From the NCBI GenBank assembly GCA_002104985.1, contig MCGO01000058.1:208481-272480 (forward strand): a DNA stretch of 64,000 nt. The letters run 5' to 3'. Positions 44,305 to 55,860 of this stretch are shown one piece after another. The position numbers and the translations under genes are program-made. The DNA comes from Rhizoclosmatium globosum (Eukaryota; Chytridiomycota; Chytridiomycetes; Chytridiales; Chytriomycetaceae). The notes under the pieces were generated by a model that searched no databases, was not told where the DNA came from, and was given only the letters and a program-made list of their open reading frames with translations. The first letter of the stretch is position 1. The number at the start of each line of letters is the position of its first letter.

Positions 44305-45171
44305 TTATAAGCCATCAATTGAAATTACCCGTTTCTCATGAATTTTGATGAATGCCAACTTCTGTTCCACCAAAGTTACTCCAACAAGCATAACAACCAA
44401 ATCATGCACAACACACAACCAAATATAAGCCAAACTATTTCCTTCTTGCCCTTGAACAACTAGAGACGCAAAATAAATACACGACTCAATAAATACGAGA
44501 CCTGACCCAATCAGCCCAAACTTTGTAGTAACCAAAAATAACTCAACTACTTCCTTACTATGCTTCATATCCCGCTTCCCAACTGTATCAACTGTCCTGA
44601 CGTAAATATACCTCAAAAAACTTGCACAAAAGAAAACGTCTGTCGTAACAAACAAAATATATCGAACTAAGTTTAACACAATATGAATCACTTCGACAGC
44701 ATTATTTTCTTTGTGTCTTACGGCGTAAAACACTGGCACCGCGATGCAATCGAGTGAGAACATGATTAAAATACCCTTAAAGATTCGGATTACGATGGGC
44801 GAGTAGACCAATGTTAGAACTTCTGAACATCGTAGCCATTGATACCATAGATACGCTGTTGCAGTGAAAACAAGGAAGATTGCTGATAGAGAGTCGTTGT
44901 AATCTGAGAGTTCATTTGAAATGGAATACGCGTTTGATGCCAGGTATGCGACTTGGAAGAGAAGGCCTGCGAGTAATAAACAAACTGCTTTTGAAAGTGG
45001 AGCCTTGGTGATGTAAAGAGTGTAGAGGAGGCGTAGTATTGTTGTGACTGCTACGATTTCAATGATGATGATCAATGGAACCGCAATATCGTCTGAGTCG
45101 GGAATCGCGGTCTTCTCAAGTGTAGATATGAGGTCAGGGTCTACTGCGGCCAGACTTCCATTTTGGGCCAT
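44305..45171 (-). CDS. 7-TM receptor-like protein, family member 1
   Basis: 288 aa, single exon. Short glycosylatable N-terminus (MAQNGS), then seven hydrophobic helices (about residues 29-54, 62-86, 93-118, 127-151, 160-190, 207-233, 241-266) and a short basic tail. Landmarks shared with neighbours: YLWYQWLRCSEVL after TM3, DVFFCASFLRYIYV at the end of TM5, and LVTTKFGLIG opening TM6. The topology fits a GPCR-like receptor, but none of the class A or cAMP-receptor motifs is seen. Ligand unknown. Confidence 0.7.
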   Translation of the reverse strand: MAQNGSLAAVDPDLISTLEKTAIPDSDDIAVPLIIIIEIVAVTTILRLLYTLYITKAPLSKAVCLLLAGLLFQVAYLASNAYSISNELSDYNDSLSAIFLVFTATAYLWYQWLRCSEVLTLVYSPIVIRIFKGILIMFSLDCIAVPVFYAVRHKENNAVEVIHIVLNLVRYILFVTTDVFFCASFLRYIYVRTVDTVGKRDMKHSKEVVELFLVTTKFGLIGSGLVFIESCIYFASLVVQGQEGNSLAYIWLCVVHDLVVMLVGVTLVEQKLAFIKIHEKRVISIDGL

Positions 45172-45525
45172 TGTTGAATACTAATCTTGGGTCATTGTTT
45201 TCTTTATATGGCCGACTCCGACGCTTGAAAATTTAAAAATCTACTACAGATCTTTGAGAAAAAGTTTGTGTATACATATTTTCATATTCCTTTTCCAATC
45301 CTTTCCAGCTCGGCTTACCCAAATTTCAATTCTGGGCGAAAAAACCAAACCAAACATCTGCATGCACTTAAAAGCACGTGCACCGCAAGGTTCTTTATAA
45401 TGAATTTCAGTATCATCACTTTCTCCACCCTTCTTCCTCAGTTATTACCAACGCCGCTTTGAACACAGCTCTCAACTACTGAACTCAAGATCAAACTCTT
45501 TCCTTCATAGTACATTTATTTCATA

Positions 45526-46500
45526 CTATTTCCGCATCCTCTTTGCCTCCAACCCCTTCCTCCTCAACTTCACCAAAGCCGCTTTTTGCAATGCAACAAC
45601 CCCGGACACAAACACCATCCCCGTCTTTTGCACACAACTCAAAACCACATACGCCACCAGACTCTTCCCCTTCACCGCCACAACCCCGGTCGCGACAAAC
45701 AACACTGCCGACACAAAAACCCCCGTAGACGCTAGGAACCCGTACCACGCCGTCACTTGAAACAGCGGAATCGTATCCTGTTTACACTTCTCAATCCCCT
45801 TCACTTCAATCGTTGAAACCGTCGCACGCAGAATGTAGCGGATAAAGTTCACGAGAAAGAACATGTCTAAAGAAACAACACATATATACACGAGTGCACG
45901 CGCCGTCACGTTTGTTACGAGGAAGTTGTCTTGAGGGATTGGGATGGCGAGGAGGAGAAGGGGTATGTATGCGAGGAGTGTGAATGCGATAAGGATGGAT
46001 TTGAAGAGTGTGAGGAAGAAGGGTGTGGACGTTAGGTGGAATACTTGGTGTGATCGAGTCCACTGTTGCCAGGCGTATAGGACGAGGGTTGTTGCGAAGA
46101 AGAGGATGTTGATTGCTTTACCGGGTTTACTGAATGGGTTATCGAAGAAGTAGGCGGATGAGGCTGTGTACGCTGTTTGGGAGAGGAGGCCGAGGAATAT
46201 GAGGAGGGTTGGAGGGGAGAGGAAGGGGGTGTTTGTTTTGTGGAGGAAGCCGGCGAGGGTTACTGTGATTGCTATTGTTGTGCAGGTTAGGAGGGAGAGG
46301 TAGAGAGTTGTGCCAGATTGAACGCGTGGAGAGGCATGCAGGAGGATCTGCATTTTTGTGTATTCTGAACCGGGGCTTGCAGGGAAGAATCCGGGGCTTG
46401 ACTGTATTGAGCTGTTGAACGGTGATGTCGGCGGAGCGGGCTGGAACATGTCATCTGTGATGTTCATTGTGTTTTTCAGTATAATGGGAACAATGGACAT
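45526..46500 (-). CDS. 7-TM receptor-like protein, family member 2
   Basis: 324 aa from ATG 46500 (alternative ATG 46467, MNITDD). The N-terminal outside segment is longer and Pro/Ser-rich. Seven helices with the same landmarks: LYAWQQWTRSHQVF, DMFFLVNFIRYIL, FQVTAWYGFLAS. It ends in a basic tail (RRKGLEAKRMRK). Codon use is more GC-rich than in member 1. Head-to-tail with member 1, 350 bp apart. Confidence 0.7.
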   Translation of the reverse strand: MSIVPIILKNTMNITDDMFQPAPPTSPFNSSIQSSPGFFPASPGSEYTKMQILLHASPRVQSGTTLYLSLLTCTTIAITVTLAGFLHKTNTPFLSPPTLLIFLGLLSQTAYTASSAYFFDNPFSKPGKAINILFFATTLVLYAWQQWTRSHQVFHLTSTPFFLTLFKSILIAFTLLAYIPLLLLAIPIPQDNFLVTNVTARALVYICVVSLDMFFLVNFIRYILRATVSTIEVKGIEKCKQDTIPLFQVTAWYGFLASTGVFVSAVLFVATGVVAVKGKSLVAYVVLSCVQKTGMVFVSGVVALQKAALVKLRRKGLEAKRMRK

Positions 46501-46654
46501 CACAAATTGATACGAAATCTGGTTCGTATGGAACAAAACCTGATAACTAGAGCAAATGCCGAGATTTTAAGCCTCTCTCCTTTCTTTTTAAAAGTTAATT
46601 CTCTCCTTTCCAGATTGACTAAGTTTGATTAAATTTCCTCCTGAAATCCAACCA

Positions 46655-47849
46655 ATGTCCCTTGAGAGCATGGCCACTGAACTTACCGCCGCCCTTGACG
46701 TCAAGGCCGCCCCATCCGTTGAAGTAGACGAAGAGACGTATGGCAGCCAGGGTGGAAGCAACACAACACTCGCAGCGATGATCGAGGCATCGCTGTCATC
46801 GGTTGTGCAGCGCCTTCTTTCGCCGCAGCTTGAGACAATTCTCAACAAACTGGACACGTTGGACGGCCGACTTGGCGCCGTTGAAGCCCGGGTCTTCTCG
46901 CATGCCACTTCGCAAGTTCAACCACCACCAACAACCAACTACCAATCGGGAATGCAGCAAGCAGCCGCCCAGATGATGCAGGAACAACTACTCGGTCTGT
47001 CTGCCTCGGTTGAGACTCTTGTTGCAGTTGGAAGAAAGTGCGAGAATGTGCTGGCCGATGGTGCGTGTTCTGTCCCTTAAACCTGCCTGTCTCATCGCCT
47101 AATTTAACCTACACTTCCCCCTCCTTCTGAACCAACCATCTAACTCGCCTAATTAAGCTGTCGACAACATGACCTGGGCCCTGGACTCCTTCCAGCAGCA
47201 GCAAGAGCACTTTGCCCAACAGCAACAGCAACAGCAACAGCCCTCTGCCGCTCCCGTTTCTCCAACTCCCTCCACCACCGACGACGCCTCAATCGACAGA
47301 ATCTCTGAAGCAATCCGCGCAATGAACCAGCGCATGGAATCCGTCGAACGCATCTCCTCCACCCTCATCCCCGACATTGTCTCAAAGGGCCTTGAACAGA
47401 TCGCCCTCAAACAGGCCGAACTCGACAAGGAACTCAGAGCATCGCTTGCCCATGTCTCTGCATCTACCCAGGACGCTGACCTTCTCTCAAAGCTCTCTGA
47501 TCTCGAATCCAAGTTTGAGACACTCCCGCAAATGTATATTGACACTGTCACTGTGTCTCTGCAGAACCAGACAAAGTCGCTCATGACTGTTATTGATGAT
47601 ATCAAGGAACAGCAGACAGAGGCTATCCAGAGTGTGGCGGCAAACAGTAACAACAGGAAAAGTGGTTCGACAGTTTCAAGTGCTGTCGCTTCAATTCCTG
47701 TCATTCCTGATATGGGTATCAAGTCTCGTCTCAACAAACTCGCTACCATTGCTAAAAATCGATTGTCTTCAAGCGAAATTGAGCCCATCAAAGTTGCCTC
47801 TCCCAGTGCTTCTACTCTTGCCTCCAATGAGCAGCCTTCTTACCAATGA
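46655..47849 (+). CDS. Coiled-coil protein with poly-Gln stretch
   Basis: Exons 46655-47060 and 47158-47849 (97-bp intron, the longest here) join to 365 aa. Heptad-like helices (LETILNKLDTLDGRLGAVEA; IRAMNQRMESVERI; LLSKLSDLESKFETL) alternate with Gln/Pro-rich linkers, including nine Gln in a row. No membrane segment or enzyme motif. Unknown; a structural or adaptor role is likely. Confidence 0.65.
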
Positions 47850-48010
47850 GCAGTCCCTTGATACACTAGACCAGTTTAGATCCTTTTCTACACTTACGAC
47901 ATTTTCTCTCTTTCTTTCTTTTACACAATATACTTTATTCTTTTGTTTGATTCTGACGTGTTCTCTTTTCGAAGGACTGAATTGTCACCACCTTACCTCA
48001 CAACACATCA

Positions 48011-50420
48011 ATGGATTCCCAACCACAGCCAGACAGTAGCACTGATCAAGCAACCAACAGTATCCAAGATGCTCCATCTCAACCTCCATCAAACACAATC
48101 AGCAACGCCGCCCCATTCTCTGCAAGCTCACTAACAAACCTAAACTACCGCACCCAATCCAGAATGAAATTAAAAACCGCGCGAAACGGATCAGCAACCG
48201 GTACAGCATACCTCCCCTCCCGCCAAGCCTCCGCCTACACAGGCGATCAAATCCAACAAACAATCCGAAACCTAAGCGTCCGCGACGTTCCCGTCCATCT
48301 CTTTATGAACATGGACCCAGTGTCAGGTTTTTAATTTCGTTTTGTTTTTTTTCCCCAAATGATATAACTGATTCAAATGTGATTCAATAGCGAGACCCAG
48401 TGCGACAAGCGCCCGATCACGTAGTTCCATGGGAATCGCTGGGTCTTCTGCCGCGAATTTCAACGATATCGTGTCGAAAGTTAATTCTAGCTATGATATC
48501 CAGAAACTCGCGCCGGAAAAGAACGGGTCTCTTGTGGAGAAGCTTGAGAATGCTGGTTCTGATAACGAGGAAGAAGAGTGCGAGGAGGAGGAGGAGAGGG
48601 GAGAAGAAGGGACGCCGGTTGTTGCTGGTGATGGTGGTGGACGGAGACAGACTTTGATGGGTGCTTTGTTTGGGGGTGGGTCGGATGGGAGGGCGAGTTT
48701 GGCGAGAGGAAGTGTTGTTGGTGGTGTGAGTGCGAAACAGCTCAATAGAAATCAAGTTGCTCCCGCTGTGGATTTAGAGGCGCAGAAAGAAGAAAGTGGG
48801 GATCATGATGCGAGCAATAGTGGGTCACTGGAATACGTTCCTCCACCTGTATATGTAACAACTGAAAAGAAATCGGGAAGCTTTATGAGACGTGTTTCGA
48901 ACGCGATTGAGGCTTTGATTCCTATTCCATTGTTTTCTGGTGGTGGGACAAAGGAGTCTGACGCTTCTGCAGTTGCAAATAAGTCTCGAAATGACATGTC
49001 AGTGAGGAGTCTGAAGCGAACGCAGACTTTGCATCAAGTCTTTGAAGAAGAGGAAGAGGAAAATGATACGTTTGATATAAGGGAGGAGGAGAATTTGGAA
49101 GAGTTTAAAGAGCTTGTGAATCGTCGCCGATCTAGCAATATGAACCTTCCCCCACCGGATTCGGCGAATGCGGCAAATATTCATATTCATGTGGCAAACT
49201 CGGAGATTGTGGATCAAGATGAGGATCTCCCTGTTGCGCCAACTATCATTGAGACAAAGCGCGGGAGTTTGACTGTGCCTGGAAAGAAACCTCTGTTACC
49301 CCAGCTACATACTGCTCACAGCCAACCGTCTTTTACCTTCTCGGCCAAACCACTGCAAAACAAATCAAAGCCAATTTTCATTGGAGGAATGATTGGAATG
49401 CCCATCAAGTCGAGTCAATCCTTGAGAAGTTCAGTTTCAAGAGCCCCAACAATTAACGAGGCCAAACCTACATTGGAAGCTCCCGCTGAAGCTCTTTCAC
49501 CCCCAACCATCCCCTCTCCGCGTGCATCCACAGCCCATCGTCGCACAAACACTATGTTGGACCTCCCTTCCACATCCCTAACCCGAGGCCTTTCCATCCG
49601 TTCAGCCACATCAAGCATGGGCAGATCTTCTGTCGGAACACGTTCCCGCTCTCGCTCCGTCTCGCACATTGTAATCCCCACAGCCCCATCTCCAGTCGCC
49701 TTAGCCCTCGCCTCCGCGCGCCCCACAGGATCAAGCATAACAAACCTTTCCCCAAACCCGGGTTCACCCCCACCTCAAACCCGAAAATCCGACTCCTTCA
49801 TCATACCCGAACAAACAGACGGGAAATCAGAATCCGCGCTCCGCTACATCCAGGCCTTCTCCATCCTCCGCGGAGACGCAATCAAATCAGATTTGCGAGA
49901 AAAACGGAAACTCGAACGAGACCTTGTTTCGGGTGACGCTGCTTTAGCAGCCTCTGTTGCAGCACATGCAGGCGCGGTTACCAGTCTTGATACCTTTGGA
50001 AAAGTAGTTAAAATGGCGGCGGATATGAAACAAGTCGGTATGGATCCGTCACTCGCTGCGGAACTTGATAAGGACACGTTAACTATGGTTCTCAAGCTCA
50101 AAAAGTGGGCTCGGTCGCGACAGAAGCCGCAGAGTAAATTCGAGGGTTACTTGAGAGGTGTGAACGCGCAGGTTGAGACGGAGTTGCCTGTTGGGTTGGA
50201 GGTTGATTTGATTGAGGATGTGTTGCCTGTTGTTTCGTTGTATCGGAAGATGTATGAGGCGCAGCTTGGGGTTGGACATAACTTCGCAGTCAATGCGGCG
50301 AAGTATCAGAGTAAATTGGAGGAGAGGGTTAGGAAGGAGAAATGTTGGAATTATGATGGGAGTCAGGGCCAGGGTGAAGGGGATGGTATGGCGGTTTCGT
50401 CTGTACTTAATATGTTTTGA
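48011..50420 (+). CDS. Long, mostly disordered protein with helical C-terminus
   Basis: Exons 48011-48326 and 48391-50420 (64-bp intron) join to 781 aa, fully open. It is Ser/Pro/Glu-rich with acidic runs (EEEECEEEEE), basic Ser-Arg clusters (RSRSRSVS) and a PPPVYV motif. The last 200 residues look folded and helical (YIQAFSILRGDAIK, KMAADMKQVGMD, LKLKKWARSRQK). Many SP/TP/RxxS sites suggest phospho-regulation. Not recognised. Confidence 0.65.
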
Positions 50421-50431
50421 GAGACAGTCGA

Positions 50432-51202
50432 TTATGGTTTCTTTATTGAAATAATTCGAAGTTTTGTTATCGCTACTGTGCTTGTGAGGAGTGTTTCGCT
50501 TATATTTTCGAGTATTTCGCAGATTAATACTCTGTTGTCATTTACTCCCCCATTTCTTTCCATAACCATCTGTATAACATGGAGGGAAAGATAGAGCAAT
50601 ATGCACGCGGATGTGGCCAGTGTCATTTGCGCGACAGCGGGAAGTGGGTCGCCGCGTTCATTGGGAACCAAATCCGCGGGGTTTTTGTAAATAAATTGAT
50701 GTGAAGTATAAGCCGAGAAAATCTCGAGACATATCACGCCTACACCGCATATTGCCCAAAGTATGTCACCACACCAAGTCAAATTCTTCCATGCAGAAAC
50801 TACGGTCGACATTACAGCAAGTATACACGCGATGTGGGTCATAGTGCTGAAAACTTCACAAGATATCTTGGATGATGCGAGCTCAATTAATGGCGTGGCT
50901 CTCATTCGTCGATAGTGAAGGTACGAGACAAGTCCGAAAGTGAAAGCAATATCCTTCCCTAAACTCAGGTCCATGATTAAAAATGTATCGATAGAACAGA
51001 TCGCAATATGTATGGCTGTTAATAGTATGAAAATAAACATCAGCAAGTTGGGTAAAATCCAAACGGCCACGGCTTCGTTGTACATCCAGGCTATAAGACT
51101 GAACAGAATACAAAAATTAGTTCCACTCAGCGCAAACTGGAAGTAGCTCGCGCCATCGTTAAATGAAGTCAGGGATATCGTTATGTTCGCCAAATCCCCC
51201 AT
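50432..51202 (-). CDS. 7-TM receptor-like protein, family member 3
   Basis: 256 aa, start MGDLANITISLTSF with an N-glycosylation site. Seven helices; TM5 ends IFSAYTSHQFIY, and TM6 begins AVAQMTLATSACILL. Diverged from members 1-2 but with the same spacing. Convergent with the long disordered gene (11 bp between stops). Confidence 0.6.
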   Translation of the reverse strand: MGDLANITISLTSFNDGASYFQFALSGTNFCILFSLIAWMYNEAVAVWILPNLLMFIFILLTAIHIAICSIDTFLIMDLSLGKDIAFTFGLVSYLHYRRMRATPLIELASSKISCEVFSTMTHIACILAVMSTVVSAWKNLTWCGDILWAICGVGVICLEIFSAYTSHQFIYKNPADLVPNERGDPLPAVAQMTLATSACILLYLSLHVIQMVMERNGGVNDNRVLICEILENISETLLTSTVAITKLRIISIKKP

Positions 51203-51239
51203 TGTTTAAAAGGAGGAAACTCTGCCAACACCCTGAAAA

Positions 51240-51329
51240 ACACCATGTGAAAACACCATTGTCGCAATATGAATTTCCGACTCTGAATGAAGTGGGGGGG
51301 ATCGTGAATCGCATTAAATCCCCCATTGT
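51240..51329 (-). pseudogene. Duplicated 5' remnant of 7-TM member 3
   Basis: On the minus strand MGDLMRFTIPPTSFRVG starts at about 51329 and mirrors MGDLANITISLTSFNDG, the start of member 3. The match covers about 50 bp and then fades. No further exons follow before the start of member 3. A truncated tandem copy. Confidence 0.5.
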
Positions 51330-51365
51330 TTCAAGACAATTCCCTAACATCACCATTGTTGCAAA

Positions 51366-52131
51366 ATGGATGCCCGACTCCGACAAGATCTTCACTTTCA
51401 ACCTCTGGTGTGGTCAGGGTTCACCGCCATGTGTTTTCTTGCCGCACTGGAGCTCATATTCTTTTCCGCCTTTCTGTACCTGACACGGAAAACTGAGGAA
51501 GACACAATCTGGACGCGCAAGAACACCCTACTCGTTGTATTTCTTACAACACAGACTGTATACTTTGGAGTTCACGCATTTAGTTTTTCGTACAGGACAA
51601 TACCCCCGAAAGTTATCAATTGCTTACCGACGGTAGCGTTTTCTTTGCTCGAGATTCTTTACCTTTTGTTGTAAAGAAGTGTTTCGGATTACTTCTGGAT
51701 CTAAAGTCGTCAAGATATTTCAGGTGATACTGGTCGTGACTTGTTGCTCGTGTTTGCTAGCTAGCATCGTGATTTTACTGCCTCTTGATCGGAAAATAAT
51801 GATAGCTGCCTATTTTGGGGTCGCTGGACTTTCCGCTGTGGGCATCTTGGCTTTGGATGGATACTTCGCTTACCAATATATTCGATACTTGTTTGATCGT
51901 GTTATTGAGACAAATGAAACAGTTACTGATATGAAGGCTGTGGATATGTTTGTAACAGTTGCTAGATGGGGATTGGGGTCTTGCTTCTTTGCTACACTGA
52001 TTTGGATAACCTTCATTGCCCAACAAGTTATAGCAGCGATGAACCATGAAAACAGCGTCAGTGCTTATGCAGGACTTTATATTGTTTTTGATGTATGTTC
52101 ATTCTTGGCTGGACTGTTTTGGTCGCATTGA
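51366..52131 (+). CDS. 7-TM receptor-like protein, family member 4 (frame break)
   Basis: The first frame, MDARLRQDLHFQPLVW, carries TM1-TM3 and stops at 51674. One base off, KEVFRITSGSKVVKIFQVIL continues with TM4-TM7. KEVFRI is the counterpart of SEVLTLV in member 1, so the two halves belong together. Landmarks: DGYFAYQYIRYLF (TM5 end) and VTVARWGLGS (TM6). Divergently oriented to member 3. Break near 51670: indel or small error. Confidence 0.6.
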
Positions 52132-52241
52132 AAGTATTGCTTGTGAGTAGATTTCGGAAACTAAAGATTCCAGCAACGAGGAAAGCGTTACGATAAAATT
52201 TCAATAAACGGTTTATGTATCTTCTTCGTTTTTTAAAAGAA

Positions 52242-53000
52242 CTAACCGTATTTCTGTGATCCCAATAATATTCCCATCAATGTCATCAAGACATCAAATG
52301 CAATCAACAGGAGCATATAATCACTGCCATCGGTTGTGCGGTTTATGGTTGCCATGGTCTGGGCAATCATAACACCCAAGGCTGCGATGTTTAAAAGTAC
52401 CACCAACACTCCATAACGTGCAATAATTACAAATAACTTCAAAACTCGACAGTATCCGCAGTTCTCACGAAACAGTAGTATAAGAAAGACCAAGTGAAAA
52501 AACAAGTCGACGGTAATCATCACGACACCATTCAATGAGCGCGACACAAAGTATAACTGTGTCCTTGCCGTACCATCCAGAGGAACAGCTAAGGGAACTA
52601 GTGGCAAGGCGCTTAGCAGCGCTTTCGCGATAACGATCACTTTTAAGACGTGCTGAACATTGGATGACATTGTTTTCTCGAAACACGGGAAGGCTTCTTT
52701 GCCAGTGATACAGAACATAAAAGATTTGACTACAGGAAAAGAAAGCGTTGTTGAGGCAAGAAGATCGTGGTTGATTGAGTGTGATATAACATAGGCTGAT
52801 AGTGAGCCCAAATAAGCGAAAAGCAAGACAGTTTTGATCGTGAATGGTTGCCGTTGCTGAAGCAGAAAGAAAATGAACCCAATGTCAAATATCACGGATA
52901 TTGTGGCCAGTCCAACGAGAATAATACTGACAGGGCTCAATTCATCTGTATGCTCTTGTATTGTCCCTTGCTCCATTATGATTGAGTGGAGACTTTCCAT
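52242..53000 (-). CDS. 7-TM receptor-like protein, family member 5
   Basis: 252 aa, open. Outer N-terminus, TM1 near SIILVGLATISVIFDIG. TM5 ends DLFFHLVFLILLFRENCG, and TM6 begins LFVIIARYGVLVV. It ends soon after TM7 (GSQKYG). Same family by landmarks and spacing. Convergent with member 4. Confidence 0.65.
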   Translation of the reverse strand: MESLHSIIMEQGTIQEHTDELSPVSIILVGLATISVIFDIGFIFFLLQQRQPFTIKTVLLFAYLGSLSAYVISHSINHDLLASTTLSFPVVKSFMFCITGKEAFPCFEKTMSSNVQHVLKVIVIAKALLSALPLVPLAVPLDGTARTQLYFVSRSLNGVVMITVDLFFHLVFLILLFRENCGYCRVLKLFVIIARYGVLVVLLNIAALGVMIAQTMATINRTTDGSDYMLLLIAFDVLMTLMGILLGSQKYG

Positions 53001-53118
53001 TGTTCAAGAAATCAGCAACATATAATATTAAGTTTCCATAATTTGTTGAATTGAATCAATCAAACAATATTCTTCTTATCCTCAACTTTTTCTGGTATCT
53101 TTTTTCGTTTTGCTGCAT

Positions 53119-54052
53119 TCACAAGCCGGACTTAAGAATGACAAGAGTGCTTGCAATAAACAGCTGAGCCAGACTGAACATAATTTGTAGAAGATAAAAC
53201 GTGTATACATCCACATCGTATTTTTGTTTGATGCGAGCTTCCTCCAATGTAGAACCCAAGCATTAAGATACCTCCGACAGAAGAGACAAAGAGATGACGT
53301 GCAACAATAGGAAAATACTGCACCACCTGTCGAAACGATTAAAGAATGAATGCATGCTTTTTGGGATATCATACCTTTGCATCTGGACCTTTGATTTCAA
53401 TTACTTCTTCAGTTCTCTTCAGAATGTACTTCAAAGAAGTATCCTGTTAAGTATCTCATTAGATCTATGGTTTTGATTTCAACTCACCATAACCAGACTC
53501 ACAGTTGTCGCCAAGTTTGTAATGTATCGGGCTACATCAAAGCTAGATGGTATCAAAATAGTGAAATGGGCAAGATGCAGAGGAATATAATGACACGAAA
53601 TAGCCACAGAACGCGGGTGTAGTGAGAAACTCCATTCTGGATACGAAATATATCTGATCTCAAGAGTAACTCAGGTAGAAGACTTCCATCAGTGCTAGTA
53701 ATCATTCTAGCACTTGCAGTAGAACGACTTGAATCACTCGTATAAGCCGCGCAAGCTATGAAGTTGGCGGCGACTACAATCAGTAGACTTATAAGTACCA
53801 GATTTTTGGGAGTGAAGAGAATGGATGGTTTGCCGGAACTAAATAGCAGGAAAGTGACCAAGCCTGTAAGCATAATAAAAGAGATGCCGCTAGTACAGTA
53901 GATATGAATGACATTATTAATAGTACATAATCCGTTTCTCACCTTAAGACGGCTTGTAATTGAGATACAAGTGCCACTATGCCGACATCAGATGTTGGCC
54001 CATCATGAACAGAAGTATCATTGTACTTTCTCCTGAACTGTAAGGGAGTCAT
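53119..54052 (-). CDS. 7-TM receptor-like protein, family member 6 (multi-exon, frame break)
   Basis: Starts MTPLQFRRKYND. TM1-2 follow an intron (GISFIMLTGLVTFLL, NLVLISLLIVVAANFI). Later come KYILKRTEEVIEIKG and YFPIVARHLFVS with GGILMLGFYIGG (TM6), then, one base off, VYTFYLLQIMFSLAQLF (TM7). A separate intron precedes VVQYFPIVARH. FPIVARH is shared with members 7 and 8. Break near 53235. Exon ends in the middle part are uncertain. Confidence 0.55.
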
Positions 54053-54158
54053 TTCTGGAAGTTGTTTGCATTGTTTGTCGATTGTTTAAAGAAGTGTTAT
54101 TTACGACAATGACAAACGAACAATAGAGGTTGACAAAAATGTAACAAACGAGCATCAA

Positions 54159-55100
54159 TTATTTATTTTTGTTCCGAATTGCAGCCAATCGAATTTTCAT
54201 GATATTGAAGCACAAGTGCACAAGTCGGTCAAAACTTGAAGGAGATAGAATAACAGAAGTACCCGAGAGACGGTTTGAAACAATCATTCCGCCAACATAA
54301 CATGCAAGGCCGCCGACACTCCCAAAAGCACCCACAATTGTATGTCTGGCAACAATGGGGTAAAACTCAGTTGATTTAGCATCTACTTCGCTAGATATGA
54401 AATTGTCAGCATAATGCGAATGAAGAAAAGATAAAAATAAAGTATATCCTACATAATCTCCAAAGTCCGGTTCATCAGGTACTGACAGCAACTAATACGC
54501 ATCAAATAAAAGAGCTCCAGCACATGCAGTTACAGCAACAACACGGCCCAAAATACAGTATCTTCATTCCTCGATGGAATAGCAATTATAAGAATTGGAG
54601 ATAGTAAAACGGCAACAGTTATGCGCCAAACCCAAATAAAGGTACGGTACCCAATGCGGCGATTGAAAAATATCTGCTGACCGTTCAAAAGAATACCACA
54701 AGTAACTGATATTATTCAGTGCTGCGAATCGAGAGCGCTATACTTGCGGCTTTTGTTTGAGAAACCGTGCGTACGGATAATGCCATAAACGTTGCAGAGA
54801 TTGAAGGAGATAGCATAAGAGGATTGAGTTTTTTTCGTAAAGACAGCTTGCAGTGAGCGCGAGAGTAGGCCATGTAGCAAATGAAGCCGAAACTCAAACA
54901 AATACAAAGTCCAGCGAGGATCCCATTTCGTAAGGCAAACGTGTGGTTTGAGAGTAACCCTGCATACCAAATTTGCCACCAGCGTTACAATTCCAGAGGT
55001 CGGATTGTAACAAGGATGTTGGTCCATCGGTGCTAAGTTTGATGGAGTTGGAAGAATGAGGGTGGTTGCCATTCAAGTTTTGGGACACAATGGATTCCAT
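54159..55100 (-). CDS. 7-TM receptor-like protein, family member 7 (frame breaks)
   Basis: N-terminal MESIVSQNLNGNHPH with several N-glycosylation sites. TM1 is in another frame (NGILAGLCICLSFGFICY). TM4-5 are ITVAVLLSPILIIAI and FWAVVAVTACAGALL. An intron GTATTAG ... TATCTAG is followed by STEFYPIVARHTIVGAF (TM6). It ends AIRNKNK. At least two frame changes. Close to members 6 and 8 by FPIVARH. Confidence 0.5.
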
Positions 55101-55162
55101 TGAACAAAGGTACCAAAGACAATGATTTATTGATGTTACGAAAATAAAAGATCGGAAAGGAT

Positions 55163-55860
55163 TTACTTTCCCACATTTAGAAGACGGATTTTCATACTCA
55201 AAGAGAGTTGAGATGCTGAAAGAATGCAGAGCGAAAGGAATATCTGCATTAAATAGTACGTGTACATGTCGTTGAGATTATGCATATGGTTTAGAATTTC
55301 GAAGCCAGTAACATAGAATCCAAGCATAACAAGATTACCAACGCACGCGATTATCGTGTGACGTGCCACAATTGGAAAGAACTTTGCTCCTCTTGCTTCT
55401 TCGCCTTTCAACTCCACGATTTCTTTTGTTCGTTTGAGTAAATGCTGGCAACATTTGTCACGAGAAAAGCATCCAAAGCTAACGCACCAATCCCTGAAAT
55501 AACGTTGGCAATTCGGTTCATATACAATGCCCTCTCATAATCGATTGGAAGTGATAAAAAGACAATGGACAAAGTAAGATAATAATAGTGAACAGGAGTA
55601 GTGCGCGAAAGACGTTGTAAACGTAGCCTGAAGAGTTTTTGCCGAAGAACTTCAGAAGAACGTTCAAATGAATAAAAGAGATAGAGGGTCACGCTTATGG
55701 CCGCTGCTGCGCCACGTGCCATCGATGTCGATCTGTTTGGTGATGTAGTATGAGCAGCCATGGAAGCAAACAAACAAGATGAAGACAGAAACACCGAGGA
55801 CAAGAGAAGGTTTTTACGTGAAAACACGTATTTGTGTTAGACTAAGTAGAAGAGTAATCC
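55163..55860 (-). CDS. 7-TM receptor-like protein, family member 8 (frame break, 5' end unclear)
   Basis: SRKNLLLSSVFLSSSCLFAS (TM2), LYLFYSFERSSEVL (TM3 end, like SEVL in member 1), GIGALALDAFLVTNVASIY (TM5). After one missing base comes KRTKEIVELKGEEARGAKFF with FPIVARHTIIACVG (TM6) and YTYYLMQIFLSLCILSA (TM7). The initiating exon with TM1 was not found; the frame opens at a GTG. Break near 55428. Confidence 0.55.

Noticed and set aside
47153..47827. 224-codon minus-strand frame opposite the coiled-coil gene
   Set aside because: Shadow of poly-Gln and Ser codons (a long Cys run mirrors the CAG repeat); no splice or start support.
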